A DNA stretch of 46,393 bases. It comes from Curtobacterium sp. MCBA15_008. Its GTDB lineage: Bacteria > Actinomycetota > Actinomycetes > Actinomycetales > Microbacteriaceae. Position 1 is the stretch's first letter. Every line of letters begins with the position of its first letter. The notes below the pieces were generated by a model. It ran no database searches, was not told the DNA's origin, and worked only from the letters and a program-made list of their open reading frames with translations. The stretch covers positions 1 through 46,393 of the forward strand of contig NZ_MJGN01000023.1 in the NCBI RefSeq assembly GCF_001865065.1, written 5' to 3'. Shown here piece by piece: positions 7,976 to 15,638 of this stretch. The position numbers and the translations under genes were made by a program.

Positions 7976-8943
7976 GCGCCGACACCGCGACGCGGCAGCA
8001 GACCAGGCCTGGAGGCGCGGGTCGGGTCGATCCGCCGCCTCGCCTGACCGGGCGGTCGCGTCTCGACCGCATCCGCGCACGGGGCGCGTGGGGCTTCGCG
8101 GCCCCGGCGCTCCTGGTCGTGGCGGCGGTCACGATCTTCCCGGTGGTGTACTCGATCGTCCTGAGCTTCGCGGACGTCGAGGTCGGCTACGAGGGCTTCA
8201 CCATCCAGTCGTTCGGGCTCGACAACTACGCCGCCCTGCTGCAGAGCGCCGACTGGTACCGGGCGCTCGGCTTCACGGTGCTCTACACGGTGGTGACGGT
8301 CTCGGTCGAGCTGGTGCTCGGCATGCTCGTCGCCCTGGTGCTCGAGCGGCTCGGGGCCACCCGCGGCTGGATGCTCGCGCTCATGCTCATCCCGTGGTCG
8401 CTCGTCACCATCGTGAACGCGCAGCTGTGGAAGTACATCTACGACAGCACCTACGGCGTCGCGACGTGGTTCTTCGGCCTGTTCGGGGACGCCCCGGTGA
8501 TCCTCGGCGAACCGGTCCCCGCGATCACCGGGCTGATGGTCGCGGACATCTGGAAGACCACGCCGTTCGTCGCGATCATCCTGCTCGCCGGGCTCGTGCA
8601 GATCTCCGAGGATCACTACGAGGCCGCCGAGCTCGACGGCGCCAGCACCTGGCAGACCTTCTGGCGCGTGGTGCTGCCGCAGCTCACCCCGACCCTGACG
8701 ATCGCGGTGCTGTTCCGCATCCTGCAGGCGTTCGGCGTGTTCGACCTGCCGTTCGTGCTGACGAACGGCGGTCCGGGCACCGCGACCCAGTCGCTCGCGA
8801 TCATGGGCTACAAGGTGCTCTTCCAGGACATCAACATCGGTCCGGGTGCGGCGATCGCGACCTCCACCGCGGTCATCGTGGCGGCCGGGTGTCTGCTGTT
8901 CCTCCGGGCCTTCCGGAACCAGGCGAAGGGAGGGGATGCCTGA
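7972..8943 (+). CDS. Carbohydrate ABC transporter permease (MalF type)
   Basis: 323 aa membrane protein with a long basic N-terminal tail, membrane helices beginning GFAAPALLVVAAVTIF, and the EAA loop EAAELDGASTW. The start is a GTG overlapping the binding-protein stop (GTGA). The 14-base arm of the dispersed hairpin element (8006-8019) lies inside the N-terminal tail, read in frame as RPGGA. The next permease overlaps its stop by one base. Confidence 0.92.
   Translation: MSADTATRQQTRPGGAGRVDPPPRLTGRSRLDRIRARGAWGFAAPALLVVAAVTIFPVVYSIVLSFADVEVGYEGFTIQSFGLDNYAALLQSADWYRALGFTVLYTVVTVSVELVLGMLVALVLERLGATRGWMLALMLIPWSLVTIVNAQLWKYIYDSTYGVATWFFGLFGDAPVILGEPVPAITGLMVADIWKTTPFVAIILLAGLVQISEDHYEAAELDGASTWQTFWRVVLPQLTPTLTIAVLFRILQAFGVFDLPFVLTNGGPGTATQSLAIMGYKVLFQDINIGPGAAIATSTAVIVAAGCLLFLRAFRNQAKGGDA
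8006..8019. repeat. Half copy of hairpin element inside a permease gene
   Basis: Exact GGCCTGGAGGCGCG left arm with no intact right arm; a degraded match (CGCCGCCTCGCCTGACC) follows about 20 bases on. It is translated in the permease N-terminal tail, ahead of the first membrane helix. Confidence 0.7.
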
Positions 8944-9791
8944 TGCCCCGTCAACGTGTGCGCAAGGGCTGGCGCAGGTGGGTCAACACCGTCAACGTCA
9001 GCGGTGTCGTCATCGCCGTGCTCACCGCGCTGCCGCTGTACTGGCTGGTGTCGACGTCGCTCAAGCCGGCGTCCGAGATCGGGCAGTCGCCGCCCACCGC
9101 GTTCCCGCAGGCGTTCACCCTCGACAACTTCGTGGTGGCCTTCCGCGACAACGCGCTCGGGCAGTACATGGTGAACAGCGTCATCGTGTCGGTGTCCACG
9201 ACGGTGATTGTGCTCGCGCTGGCGTTCCTCGCCGGGTACGCGCTGGCCGGCCGGTTCATCCGGGGGCGCACGGCGATCATGACCTCGCTGCTGATGCTGT
9301 CGGTGTTCCCGGCGATCGCGGTCCTGACGCCGCTGTACCTGCTCGAGCGCAACCTGGGGCTGCTCAACTCGTACCCGGGTCTGATCGTGCCGTACGTGGC
9401 GTTCAACCTGCCGTTCGCCATCTGGATCATGCGGAACTACCTGGTCGGGATCCCGTCGACCATCGAGGAGGCGTCCGAGATCGACGGCGCGGGAGCCTGG
9501 CGCACCGTGCTCAGCGTGATCCTGCCGATGGCGAAGCCCGGGCTCTTCACGGTCGGGGTGTTCACGTTCACGGCGTCGTGGAGCGAGTTCCTGATGGCGC
9601 TGACGTTCAACAGTGAGAACTCGTTCCGGACGATCCCGGTCGGCATCGCGCTGTTCGGCACGCAGTTCACCGTGCCCTTCGCGCAGATCTTCGCCGCGAG
9701 CGTGGCCGCGACGGTGCCGATCGTGATCCTGGTGCTGGTCTTCCGCCGGTCGATCGTGTCGGGCCTCACCTCCGGCGCCGTCAAGGGGTGA
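8943..9791 (+). CDS. Carbohydrate ABC transporter permease (MalG type)
   Basis: 282 aa. Helices begin NVSGVVIAVLTALPLYWLV, followed by the MalG-type STSLKPASEI segment; the EAA loop is EASEIDGAGAW and the tail SGLTSGAVKG is typical of the family. The ATG shares its first base with the previous stop codon (TGATG). It completes a CUT1 importer lacking an ATPase gene. A 14-base-pair stem-loop lies 54 bases after the stop. Confidence 0.93.
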   Translation: MPRQRVRKGWRRWVNTVNVSGVVIAVLTALPLYWLVSTSLKPASEIGQSPPTAFPQAFTLDNFVVAFRDNALGQYMVNSVIVSVSTTVIVLALAFLAGYALAGRFIRGRTAIMTSLLMLSVFPAIAVLTPLYLLERNLGLLNSYPGLIVPYVAFNLPFAIWIMRNYLVGIPSTIEEASEIDGAGAWRTVLSVILPMAKPGLFTVGVFTFTASWSEFLMALTFNSENSFRTIPVGIALFGTQFTVPFAQIFAASVAATVPIVILVLVFRRSIVSGLTSGAVKG

Positions 9792-9844
9792 CTCCCTTGT
9801 TGACCCCTCAGGACTGATCGGCCAGGATCGGGGGAACGTCGCAC

Positions 9845-9881
9845 GCGGACGGTCCGGGACCAACCACCCCGGACCGTCCGC
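9845..9881 (+). terminator. Stem-loop between the ABC operon and surface cassette
   Basis: Perfect 14-base arms at 9845-9858 and 9868-9881 (core GGACGGTCCGGG) with a 9-base loop. There is no T-run. It probably ends the 6656-9791 operon, though a leader attenuator for the following cassette is possible. Confidence 0.6.
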
Positions 9882-9916
9882 CCACCAGGCGGCGGCACGG
9901 ATCAGGAGACTCGTCG

Positions 9917-10609
9917 ATGGCCGACACCAGGACAGTCGTGCGCGCCCGGCGGCGCACGAAGGCATTCGCACTCGCAGCCGGAGGTGCTCTCGTCGTGGGC
10001 GGCCTCGGCTACACGCTCGCATCGTGGACGGACACCGAGTGGGTGTTCGGCGGCGACGGCTCCGGCGAGGGAGGCGTCGGCACCTCGGGCTTCGAGGTCG
10101 AGCAGAACGTCACCGCCCCGTTCGCCGCCGCCGGGTTCACCTCGGACGAGACGAACCCGGGTCAGGCGCTCCGGTTCACGGTCGACGCCCTCGCCCTCTC
10201 GCCCGGCACCGCGACCTACGCCCCCGTCGCCCTGCGCACCGCGGCCGACTCGATCGCGGGCGACGTGGCCCTCCGCGCTGCCGTGCCCGCGGACGGCGTC
10301 AGCGTGACCGATGCCGACGACACGCTCTGGGACGCGCTCCGGGTGCGGGTCGCCACCGTGACCGGCACGACGGCGGCGTGCGACGCGAGCGCGTTCGCCA
10401 CTCCGGCCGACGTGATCGCCGACGGGCCGCTGGGCACCACCGCCGCGACCGCCACGCAGCGGTTGGCGGCCGACGGGGCGTCGACGCAGCGGTACTGCTT
10501 CGAGGTGTCGCTGCCGGAGGCGCCGACCCTGCCGGCGGGGACCTCGGTCGACGCCCTGCAGGGGCGCACCGCCGCGCCGGCGTGGCAGTTCGCCGCCGAG
10601 TCCGACTGA
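9917..10609 (+). CDS. Alternate (SipW-type) signal peptide exported protein
   Basis: 230 aa secreted protein of unknown function. It has a basic start (RARRRTKAFAL), a hydrophobic stretch and then ASWTDTEWVFGG (residues 35-46). This Trp-Thr-Asp motif right after the hydrophobic segment marks the alternate signals cleaved by SipW-type peptidases; the same motif occurs in the protein at 11899. The remainder looks beta-rich with two cysteines, one near residue 155 and one in RYCFEVS. AGGAG stands nine bases before the ATG. It is first of four tightly spaced genes whose second encodes a SipW-like peptidase. Confidence 0.8.
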   Translation: MADTRTVVRARRRTKAFALAAGGALVVGGLGYTLASWTDTEWVFGGDGSGEGGVGTSGFEVEQNVTAPFAAAGFTSDETNPGQALRFTVDALALSPGTATYAPVALRTAADSIAGDVALRAAVPADGVSVTDADDTLWDALRVRVATVTGTTAACDASAFATPADVIADGPLGTTAATATQRLAADGASTQRYCFEVSLPEAPTLPAGTSVDALQGRTAAPAWQFAAESD

Positions 10610-10616
10610 CGGCGCG

Positions 10617-11174
10617 GTGCACGGCACCACCGCGTCGCCGTCCGGCCCCACGGACGCGGCGCCGCCCCGCCGTCTCGTCGACCGGGTCCGCACGGTCGTC
10701 GTGACCGTCGCTGGCTCGATCGGGCTCGCGTGCCTGCTCGGGTGGGTGGCGATCGCGCTCACCGGGCTGTCGTTCGTCGTGGTCACGACCGGTTCGATGG
10801 CGCCGACGATCCCAGCGGGCGGACTCGCGATCACCCACGAGGTCCCCGCGGCCGACCTCCGCGAGGGTGACGTCGTCACGGTGCCCCGACCGGGATCGTC
10901 GTTGCCGGTCACCCACCGTGTGGTCGCCGTCGCGCGGGTCCCCGGCGCCACCGACGCGCGCTCGCTCACCCTCCGCGGGGACGACAACGCGACGGACGAC
11001 CGCGACCCGTACGTCGTCCGGACCGCCGGCCTCGTCCTCGCACACGCACCCGGGCTCGGCTCGGTGCTCGTGGCGACGACGAGCCCCGTCGCGCGCGGCC
11101 TCGGCGTGGCCGTCGTCGGCGGCTTGGTCGTTTGGGCGTTCTGGCCGGAGCGCCGTCGGCAGGACGCGTCGTGA
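10617..11174 (+). CDS. Signal peptidase I, SipW/ER type
   Basis: 185 aa membrane protease. A first helix around residues 25-55 is followed by the catalytic TTGSMAPTIPAGG (Ser60), then LPVTHRVVAV with His100 in place of the bacterial Lys, and a GDDN motif near 111-114; a second helix closes the protein. This Ser-His arrangement is that of archaeal, ER and SipW enzymes. The start is a GTG seven bases after the previous stop. Its likely substrates are its neighbours at 9917 and 11899, both carrying ASWTD-type alternate signals. This substrate link is inference from adjacency and motif. Confidence 0.88.
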   Translation: MHGTTASPSGPTDAAPPRRLVDRVRTVVVTVAGSIGLACLLGWVAIALTGLSFVVVTTGSMAPTIPAGGLAITHEVPAADLREGDVVTVPRPGSSLPVTHRVVAVARVPGATDARSLTLRGDDNATDDRDPYVVRTAGLVLAHAPGLGSVLVATTSPVARGLGVAVVGGLVVWAFWPERRRQDAS

Positions 11175-11902
11175 GCCGCCGCCTCGCAGCCCTCGCCGGT
11201 CTGGCCGCGCTGGTCGCCGGGTGCGCCGGTCTCGGCACGACCGCGGTGGCGGTGGCGGCGACCGACTGGAGGCCCGTGCCCGAGACCGGCGCTCCGGGTC
11301 GCCTCGTGCTGCACACCGGTCCGGAGCCGCTCTCCCTGCCCGGGGCCGCCGACGTCACCGAGACGGTGTGGCAGGTCCGGACAGACGTCGAGACCGCGGA
11401 GGACGGGCGCCCGGAACCGGTCACGCTCGACCTGGAGGTCCGGAAGGACGGTGCCCTCGCCCGCGCACCCGGTGGGCTCCGCGTCGCGGTGTCGTCCTGC
11501 GACCGCGAGTGGACGACCACGACCGGTGGTCCCTCGTGTCCGGTCGGCGCCGTCGCCCTGGTGTCGTCGACCCCGGCGGACGACTGGTCGGCGTCGAGCC
11601 CCGTGGTGCGGATCCCGGATGCGGACGGCGACGGCACCGTGTACCTGCTCGTCCGGTCGTCCCGCTCCGAGCCCGCGCCCGCCGTCCCGCCCGGAGCCGT
11701 CGCCCGCGACGGTCGGCTCGGCATCGGCGTCACGGCGCGGAGCCACGATGTCGCATCCGCCCCGGCAGAGGCGTCGGCGCTGCCCGCCGTGCTCGCGTTC
11801 ACCGGCGGCGGGTTCGCCGGGCCCGTGCTCGTCGCGGTCGCCGCCGTCCTCGCGGGCACCGCGCTGCGCCTGCGCCGGAACGACCGGGAGGGCCGCGCGT
11901 GA
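11171..11902 (+). CDS. Secreted/membrane protein with LAFTG C-terminal anchor
   Basis: 243 aa. The N-terminus is hydrophobic and could be read either as a lipoprotein signal (VAGC, Cys18) or as an ordinary signal cleaved near AVAA (residue 30). A beta-rich middle holds two cysteines (SSCDREW, PSCPVG). The C-terminus has LAFTG (208-212), a hydrophobic helix and RLRRNDR, the layout of a class E (LAxTG) sortase signal or simple membrane tether. The GTG start overlaps the peptidase stop, and its own stop overlaps the next start. I recognise no enzymatic family. Confidence 0.72.
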   Translation: MSRRLAALAGLAALVAGCAGLGTTAVAVAATDWRPVPETGAPGRLVLHTGPEPLSLPGAADVTETVWQVRTDVETAEDGRPEPVTLDLEVRKDGALARAPGGLRVAVSSCDREWTTTTGGPSCPVGAVALVSSTPADDWSASSPVVRIPDADGDGTVYLLVRSSRSEPAPAVPPGAVARDGRLGIGVTARSHDVASAPAEASALPAVLAFTGGGFAGPVLVAVAAVLAGTALRLRRNDREGRA

Positions 11903-13704
11903 CGCCCCGGTCACGGTTCGCCGTCGCGACGGGCGTCGTCCTCGCCGCGGTGCTCGTCGCGCCCTCCACCGTCCCGAGCACCGCGTCCTGGACCGACCGC
12001 GAGTACGTCGCGGGGGACCTCGGGACGTCGTCCTTCGACTGCGGGACCGACGCCGGGTACACCGCGACGGCGTCGAGCCGGTTCCTCGGCGGCAGCCTGG
12101 CCGGTGTCGACCTCGACGCGCTCGCCACCGTGCGCGGCGTCGACGTCGCCAAGACCGGTTCGGCGCCCGCCGCGGTCGAGCCGGCCGGGGCGCCGGAGCT
12201 CGGCACCGTCCAGCCGTACGCGCAGGCGTTCGGCAACCCGCTCGACGTCGGGCTGCTCGGGGACCTGGTCGGCATCGACCTGACGGGCCTCGGCGTCGGA
12301 CTGCCGGCGGGCTCCGCGGGCGCCGTCAACCAGGTCGCGACGGTCGCGGGGACCGGCGACGCGGTCGCAGCATCGGGGCTCGTCGCCGACTCCGGCGGGG
12401 TGCTCGTCACCGACACGACCCCGACGAGCAACCTGCCGGACCCGGCGTCCATCACCCTCGGTCGGGCGCTGCCGGGCATCGCGGACGTCACCGACGTCGG
12501 GCTCGACGTCGGTGCCGTCGGTGCGAACGCGCGGCTGGCCGGGTGCGACGCCCTGCAGGAGGACGTGTGGGGCGGCATCGTGCAGCAGACGCTCCGGACG
12601 AACCTGCGGGCCGCGGTGCAGCAGGCCGCCGACGCCGGGACCACGGGCGTCGAGCGCGACTACGGGATCGCGAGCCTCGACCTGCGCGTCGGCAGCCCAC
12701 TGGTCGGTGCGCTCGTCACCGCGGTCGACGACACCGTGGCCCAGCTCGACGCGACGGTGGCCGCCCTCGGCGGGAGCGACGGCGTGCTCGCGCGGACGAT
12801 CAACCAGGGGATCCTCGGCGTGCTCGGCGGACTCACCGGCAGCCTCGGGCTCGGCACCGTCGGCGGCACCGTCGTCCTCACCGGACCGGACCTCGGCCGA
12901 GCGGTGTCAGCACTGCTGACGGAACCGCTGCAGGACCCCGGCGGGACGCTCGCCCTCGACCTCTCCGCCGGCATCCGCGTGGACCTCGCCCACCTGCTCG
13001 GGGACGACGAGCACGGGCTCAACGACCTGCCGGCGAACCACGAGGTCGTCCTCGACGCCGTCACCCTGAACGCCATCGCGGACCGCCTCGGTCAGGTGGT
13101 CGACGCGTGGGCGTCCAAGGTCACCACCGCACTGACGACCGCGCTCGGCACGATCCAGCTTCGGATCGCCCTGGCTGCCGACCTCAGCGCCCCGCTCCTC
13201 GGCGCACGCGTCACGATCGCGAAGCTCTCGGTCGCGGTCGACACCGGCCTAGCCGCCCTCGTGGCGGGACGGACGAAGCTGTCCGTCGGGGTCGACCTGC
13301 TCGGGCTGCCGCTCGGCGGGCTGCTCGGGGTCGTCACGGGGCTCGCGACGTCACTCGTCAATCCGCTGACGCAGGCCGTGGTGGGGACCCTGACGACGCG
13401 GTTGTTCGCGGTGGTCGGATCACTCGGCACCACGATCACGACGACCATGGGACGTCCGCTCGTGACCGCCCTCGCGACGGTCCTGCGCGGCCTGCCGGGC
13501 GTGCTGTCCCTGCGCGTGAACGTGCAGGAGGACACCGCTCCGGCAGGGGCGGCCGACGCTCGTGCGTCGACGGGCCGGTACACCGAGACCGCGCTCCGCC
13601 TGACGATCGCCGACGGGCTGGTACCCGGTGGCCTGGCCCGGGTCGACCTCGCCACGGCGACCGTGGGGCCGAACTCGGTGTCCCTGGTGCCGCAGCGGAC
13701 CTGA
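11899..13704 (+). CDS. Choice-of-anchor-G-like surface protein
   Basis: 601 aa. A hydrophobic N-terminus (FAVATGVVLAAVLVAPS) runs into ASWTDREYVAGDLGTSSFDCG, an alternate SipW-type signal. The body is rich in Gly, Leu, Val and Thr, with many short beta-like blocks (LGLGTVGGTVVLTGPDLG, LLGLPLGGLLGVVTGLA); it resembles the actinobacterial choice-of-anchor G family, a large surface protein of unknown role. No LPxTG tail is present. The GTG start overlaps the previous stop. The TGA stop is followed at once by CGG of a deleted hairpin element. Confidence 0.72.
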   Translation: MTPRSRFAVATGVVLAAVLVAPSTVPSTASWTDREYVAGDLGTSSFDCGTDAGYTATASSRFLGGSLAGVDLDALATVRGVDVAKTGSAPAAVEPAGAPELGTVQPYAQAFGNPLDVGLLGDLVGIDLTGLGVGLPAGSAGAVNQVATVAGTGDAVAASGLVADSGGVLVTDTTPTSNLPDPASITLGRALPGIADVTDVGLDVGAVGANARLAGCDALQEDVWGGIVQQTLRTNLRAAVQQAADAGTTGVERDYGIASLDLRVGSPLVGALVTAVDDTVAQLDATVAALGGSDGVLARTINQGILGVLGGLTGSLGLGTVGGTVVLTGPDLGRAVSALLTEPLQDPGGTLALDLSAGIRVDLAHLLGDDEHGLNDLPANHEVVLDAVTLNAIADRLGQVVDAWASKVTTALTTALGTIQLRIALAADLSAPLLGARVTIAKLSVAVDTGLAALVAGRTKLSVGVDLLGLPLGGLLGVVTGLATSLVNPLTQAVVGTLTTRLFAVVGSLGTTITTTMGRPLVTALATVLRGLPGVLSLRVNVQEDTAPAGAADARASTGRYTETALRLTIADGLVPGGLARVDLATATVGPNSVSLVPQRT

Positions 13705-13734
13705 CGGTCGCGAGCCGGGCCTCCAGGCCGTCAG
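13701..13734. repeat. Internally deleted copy of the hairpin element
   Basis: CTGACGG at 13701-13707 pairs with CCGTCAG at 13728-13734; between them only GCCTCCAGGCC of the right arm survives. The first TGA is the stop codon of the gene ending at 13704. Confidence 0.6.
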
Positions 13735-13735
13735 C

Positions 13736-13891
13736 TCACCGTCGACGCGGGTCGCGGTCCGTGTCCGTGAAGAAGTCCTCGTACAGGCCGGCACCGTCCT
13801 GCAGCTCGCCGAACTTCCAGCGCTTGCGCATCCGGCGGAACGTCTCGATGCGGACCGGGTCGACGCCCTGCTGGGATTCGTAGTTGCCCAT
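13736..13891 (-). CDS. Small hypothetical protein, 51 aa
   Basis: Short open frame read as MGNYESQQGVDPVRIETF, then RRMRKRWKFGEL and an acidic-then-basic tail ending DRDPRRR. It has a strong ribosome site (GAGGAGG, 13896-13902) five bases from the ATG and good codon structure, so I consider it real. It is soluble and highly charged, with no membrane segment. An upstream AT-richer patch (13974-14010) could carry its promoter (TTGTCC-N16-TAACTT). I do not recognise a family; size and charge would suit a small nucleic-acid or partner-protein binder, but nothing shows this. Confidence 0.75.
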   Translation of the reverse strand: MGNYESQQGVDPVRIETFRRMRKRWKFGELQDGAGLYEDFFTDTDRDPRRR

Positions 13892-13913
13892 GATTCCTCC
13901 TCGTCGTCCTGGT

Positions 13914-13929
13914 GCCCCCGATCGGGGGC
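13914..13929. other. Perfect 16-base palindrome upstream of the 51-aa gene
   Basis: GCCCCCGATCGGGGGC lies in the 5' leader of the 51-aa gene, 23 bases before its ATG. It may form a leader hairpin or be a protein-binding site. The gap 13892-14050 also holds AGTTA-GG-TAACT, a small inverted repeat; nothing else was seen. Confidence 0.4.
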
Positions 13930-14050
13930 CTCCGGAGGAGAACGTACGGACGAGTGTGCGGTGCGTCCGGCAAGATAGATAGGGAAGTTACCTAACTGCG
14001 CTTGTTGGACAAACGGTCCGGAATGCGTCCGAGCCGCCCGTAGCCTGCCG

Positions 14051-14497
14051 TCAGGGAGTCGGGGCGCCGTGCTCGAGCGCTGTCACGACGCGGTCGATCA
14101 CCTTGACGTACTTGGCGGTCTCGCGATCAGAGAAGGAGGACAGGAGCTCGTGCAGGTGTTCGTTCGTGCTGTCCATCGCCGAGGCGTACGCGCGCTGGGT
14201 CTCCGGCGTCAGCTCGATGAACCGGCTCCGTCCGTCGTCCGGGTTCGGGACGCGGCACAGGTGGCCCGCCCGTTCCAGTCGGTCGACCGTCCCCGTCACC
14301 GCCGGTCCGCTCAGCCCCAGGTGCGACGCCAGGTCCTTCACCCGGACCTTCCGCTGGGCCGCCTCGGCACGCGCCACGAACTGCAGGACCGTCAGGTCCG
14401 TGCCGGACACGCCGAGTCGCTCGCGCAGCCGACCCCGCAGCGCCCCCATCGCCGCCTCCAGGCGGGTAATGGCAGCCGTCAGGTCGATCTCGCTCAC
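14051..14497 (-). CDS. MarR-family transcriptional regulator
   Basis: 148 aa winged helix-turn-helix protein: dimerisation helix (ITRLEAAMGALRGRL), recognition region KDLASHLGLSGPAVTGTVDRL, wing PDDGRSRFIELTP, C-terminal helix. The GTG start at 14497 follows GAGGGGGC. It diverges from an AraC-type gene; the 122-base gap holds a paired GATACGC/GCGTATC site. No transport or enzyme gene adjoins it, so its regulon is not clear. Confidence 0.88.
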   Translation of the reverse strand: MSEIDLTAAITRLEAAMGALRGRLRERLGVSGTDLTVLQFVARAEAAQRKVRVKDLASHLGLSGPAVTGTVDRLERAGHLCRVPNPDDGRSRFIELTPETQRAYASAMDSTNEHLHELLSSFSDRETAKYVKVIDRVVTALEHGAPTP

Positions 14498-14534
14498 GTG
14501 GTCGCCCCCTCGGTGCGGATCGGTTCCGCGCAAC

Positions 14535-14564
14535 GATACGCCGCGCTCACCCCGCCAGCGTATC
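14535..14564. promoter_or_regulatory. Candidate operator between divergent MarR and AraC genes
   Basis: Perfect 7-base inverted repeat GATACGC (14535-14541) and GCGTATC (14558-14564), centres 23 bases apart, in the shared upstream region. Spacing suits a dimeric regulator, but no consensus promoter could be fixed confidently on either strand. Confidence 0.35.
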
Positions 14565-14619
14565 CAGATAACGAGGGGAATGTCGTGATCCGGACATCCG
14601 GGACCGATCGGAGGTCCCC

Positions 14620-15603
14620 GTGGTGGATCCGCTGATCGACGACACCGACGCGTCCGGCGCACCGGCGACGGTTCGGTTCGAGGTCTCCGGCAGCCGTCCC
14701 GACGACGCCGTGCGGGACCTCAACGGCCTGTACGGCGGGGACGACTGGGTGGCCCGGCCGACCGACGGGGCCTTCGACTACCGCTACACGGCGCTCGGTG
14801 ACACCGAGGTGACGATCCGACGCGCGCAGTTCCACGGATCGCTGCACGGGACCGTCCCGCCCGGTGGCGACTACGTCGTCGCCTGGATCGGTGCCGGCTC
14901 GGCCGAGGTCGAGCGCCTGGGGGAGCGGTACCCGCTGCCGCTCGAGACGCCCCTGCTCCTGCCGCCCGACCACGCGTACACGTTCTGGACGGCCGACCAC
15001 GACCACCGGCTCGTGCACCTCGACCGCGGGTTCGTCGGACGGGTCGCCGCGGCCCGGCTCGACGCCGTCGAGCAGCCCCTGCGGTTCGACGACCGCCGTG
15101 TCCCCGACGCCGACGCCGCTCGGCGCTGGCAGGGGGTCCTCACCGCGCTCGCTCGGTCGCTGCGGGTCGGTGGGCCGGAGTCGACCGCCTGGCACAGCGC
15201 GAAGACACTGGCGGCCGAGGTCTTCCTCGACGCCTTCCCGCCGCGCCCGGACGACCTGCCGGCCGTGCTCGGCCACCCGCGGAACGGCCGGCTCCGCGCC
15301 GCCGTGCAGTACATCCACGACCACGCCGCCGAACCCGTGACCGTGGCGGAGCTGTCCGAGGCGTCCGGCCTGAGCGTCCGGTCGGTCCAGGAGTCCTTCC
15401 GGCGCGTGTTCGACGTGTCACCCCTGACCTACCTGCGGCACGTCCGGCTCGACCGCGTGCGCGCGGAGCTCCTCGAGCTCGACCCGCAGCTCGGCGCCGT
15501 CGGGGACGTCGCTCGGCGGTGGGGCTTCGCGCACCTCGGGCGGTTCTCGGCCTCGTACGCCGAGCGGTTCGGCGAGTACCCGAAGCAGACGCTGCGGCGC
15601 TGA
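14620..15603 (+). CDS. AraC-family transcriptional regulator
   Basis: 327 aa. The N-terminal 200 residues form a cupin-like sensing domain (AraC-binding-like; DTEVTIRRAQFHGSLHG). The last ~100 residues hold two helix-turn-helix units: VTVAELSEASGLSVRSVQESF, and LGAVGDVARRWGFAHLGRFS followed by the family signature ASYAERFGEYP. Start GTG at 14620 follows CGGAGG; a second GTG one codon on is possible. It is a single gene with no co-transcribed partner visible, diverging from MarR. Confidence 0.9.
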   Translation: MVDPLIDDTDASGAPATVRFEVSGSRPDDAVRDLNGLYGGDDWVARPTDGAFDYRYTALGDTEVTIRRAQFHGSLHGTVPPGGDYVVAWIGAGSAEVERLGERYPLPLETPLLLPPDHAYTFWTADHDHRLVHLDRGFVGRVAAARLDAVEQPLRFDDRRVPDADAARRWQGVLTALARSLRVGGPESTAWHSAKTLAAEVFLDAFPPRPDDLPAVLGHPRNGRLRAAVQYIHDHAAEPVTVAELSEASGLSVRSVQESFRRVFDVSPLTYLRHVRLDRVRAELLELDPQLGAVGDVARRWGFAHLGRFSASYAERFGEYPKQTLRR

Positions 15604-15638
15604 CCGTGGCCGGTGCCGGCGGTGTCGCGGGCGCTGCG

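Noticed and set aside
5399..8080. A minus-strand open frame of nearly 900 codons across LacI and the binding protein
   Set aside because: Antisense shadow of well-supported genes; composition is biased and no domain is visible.
11451..13883. A plus-strand open frame of about 800 codons in another phase over the surface cassette
   Set aside because: Arg/Pro/Gly shadow translation; the competing frame has signal peptides and overlapping starts.
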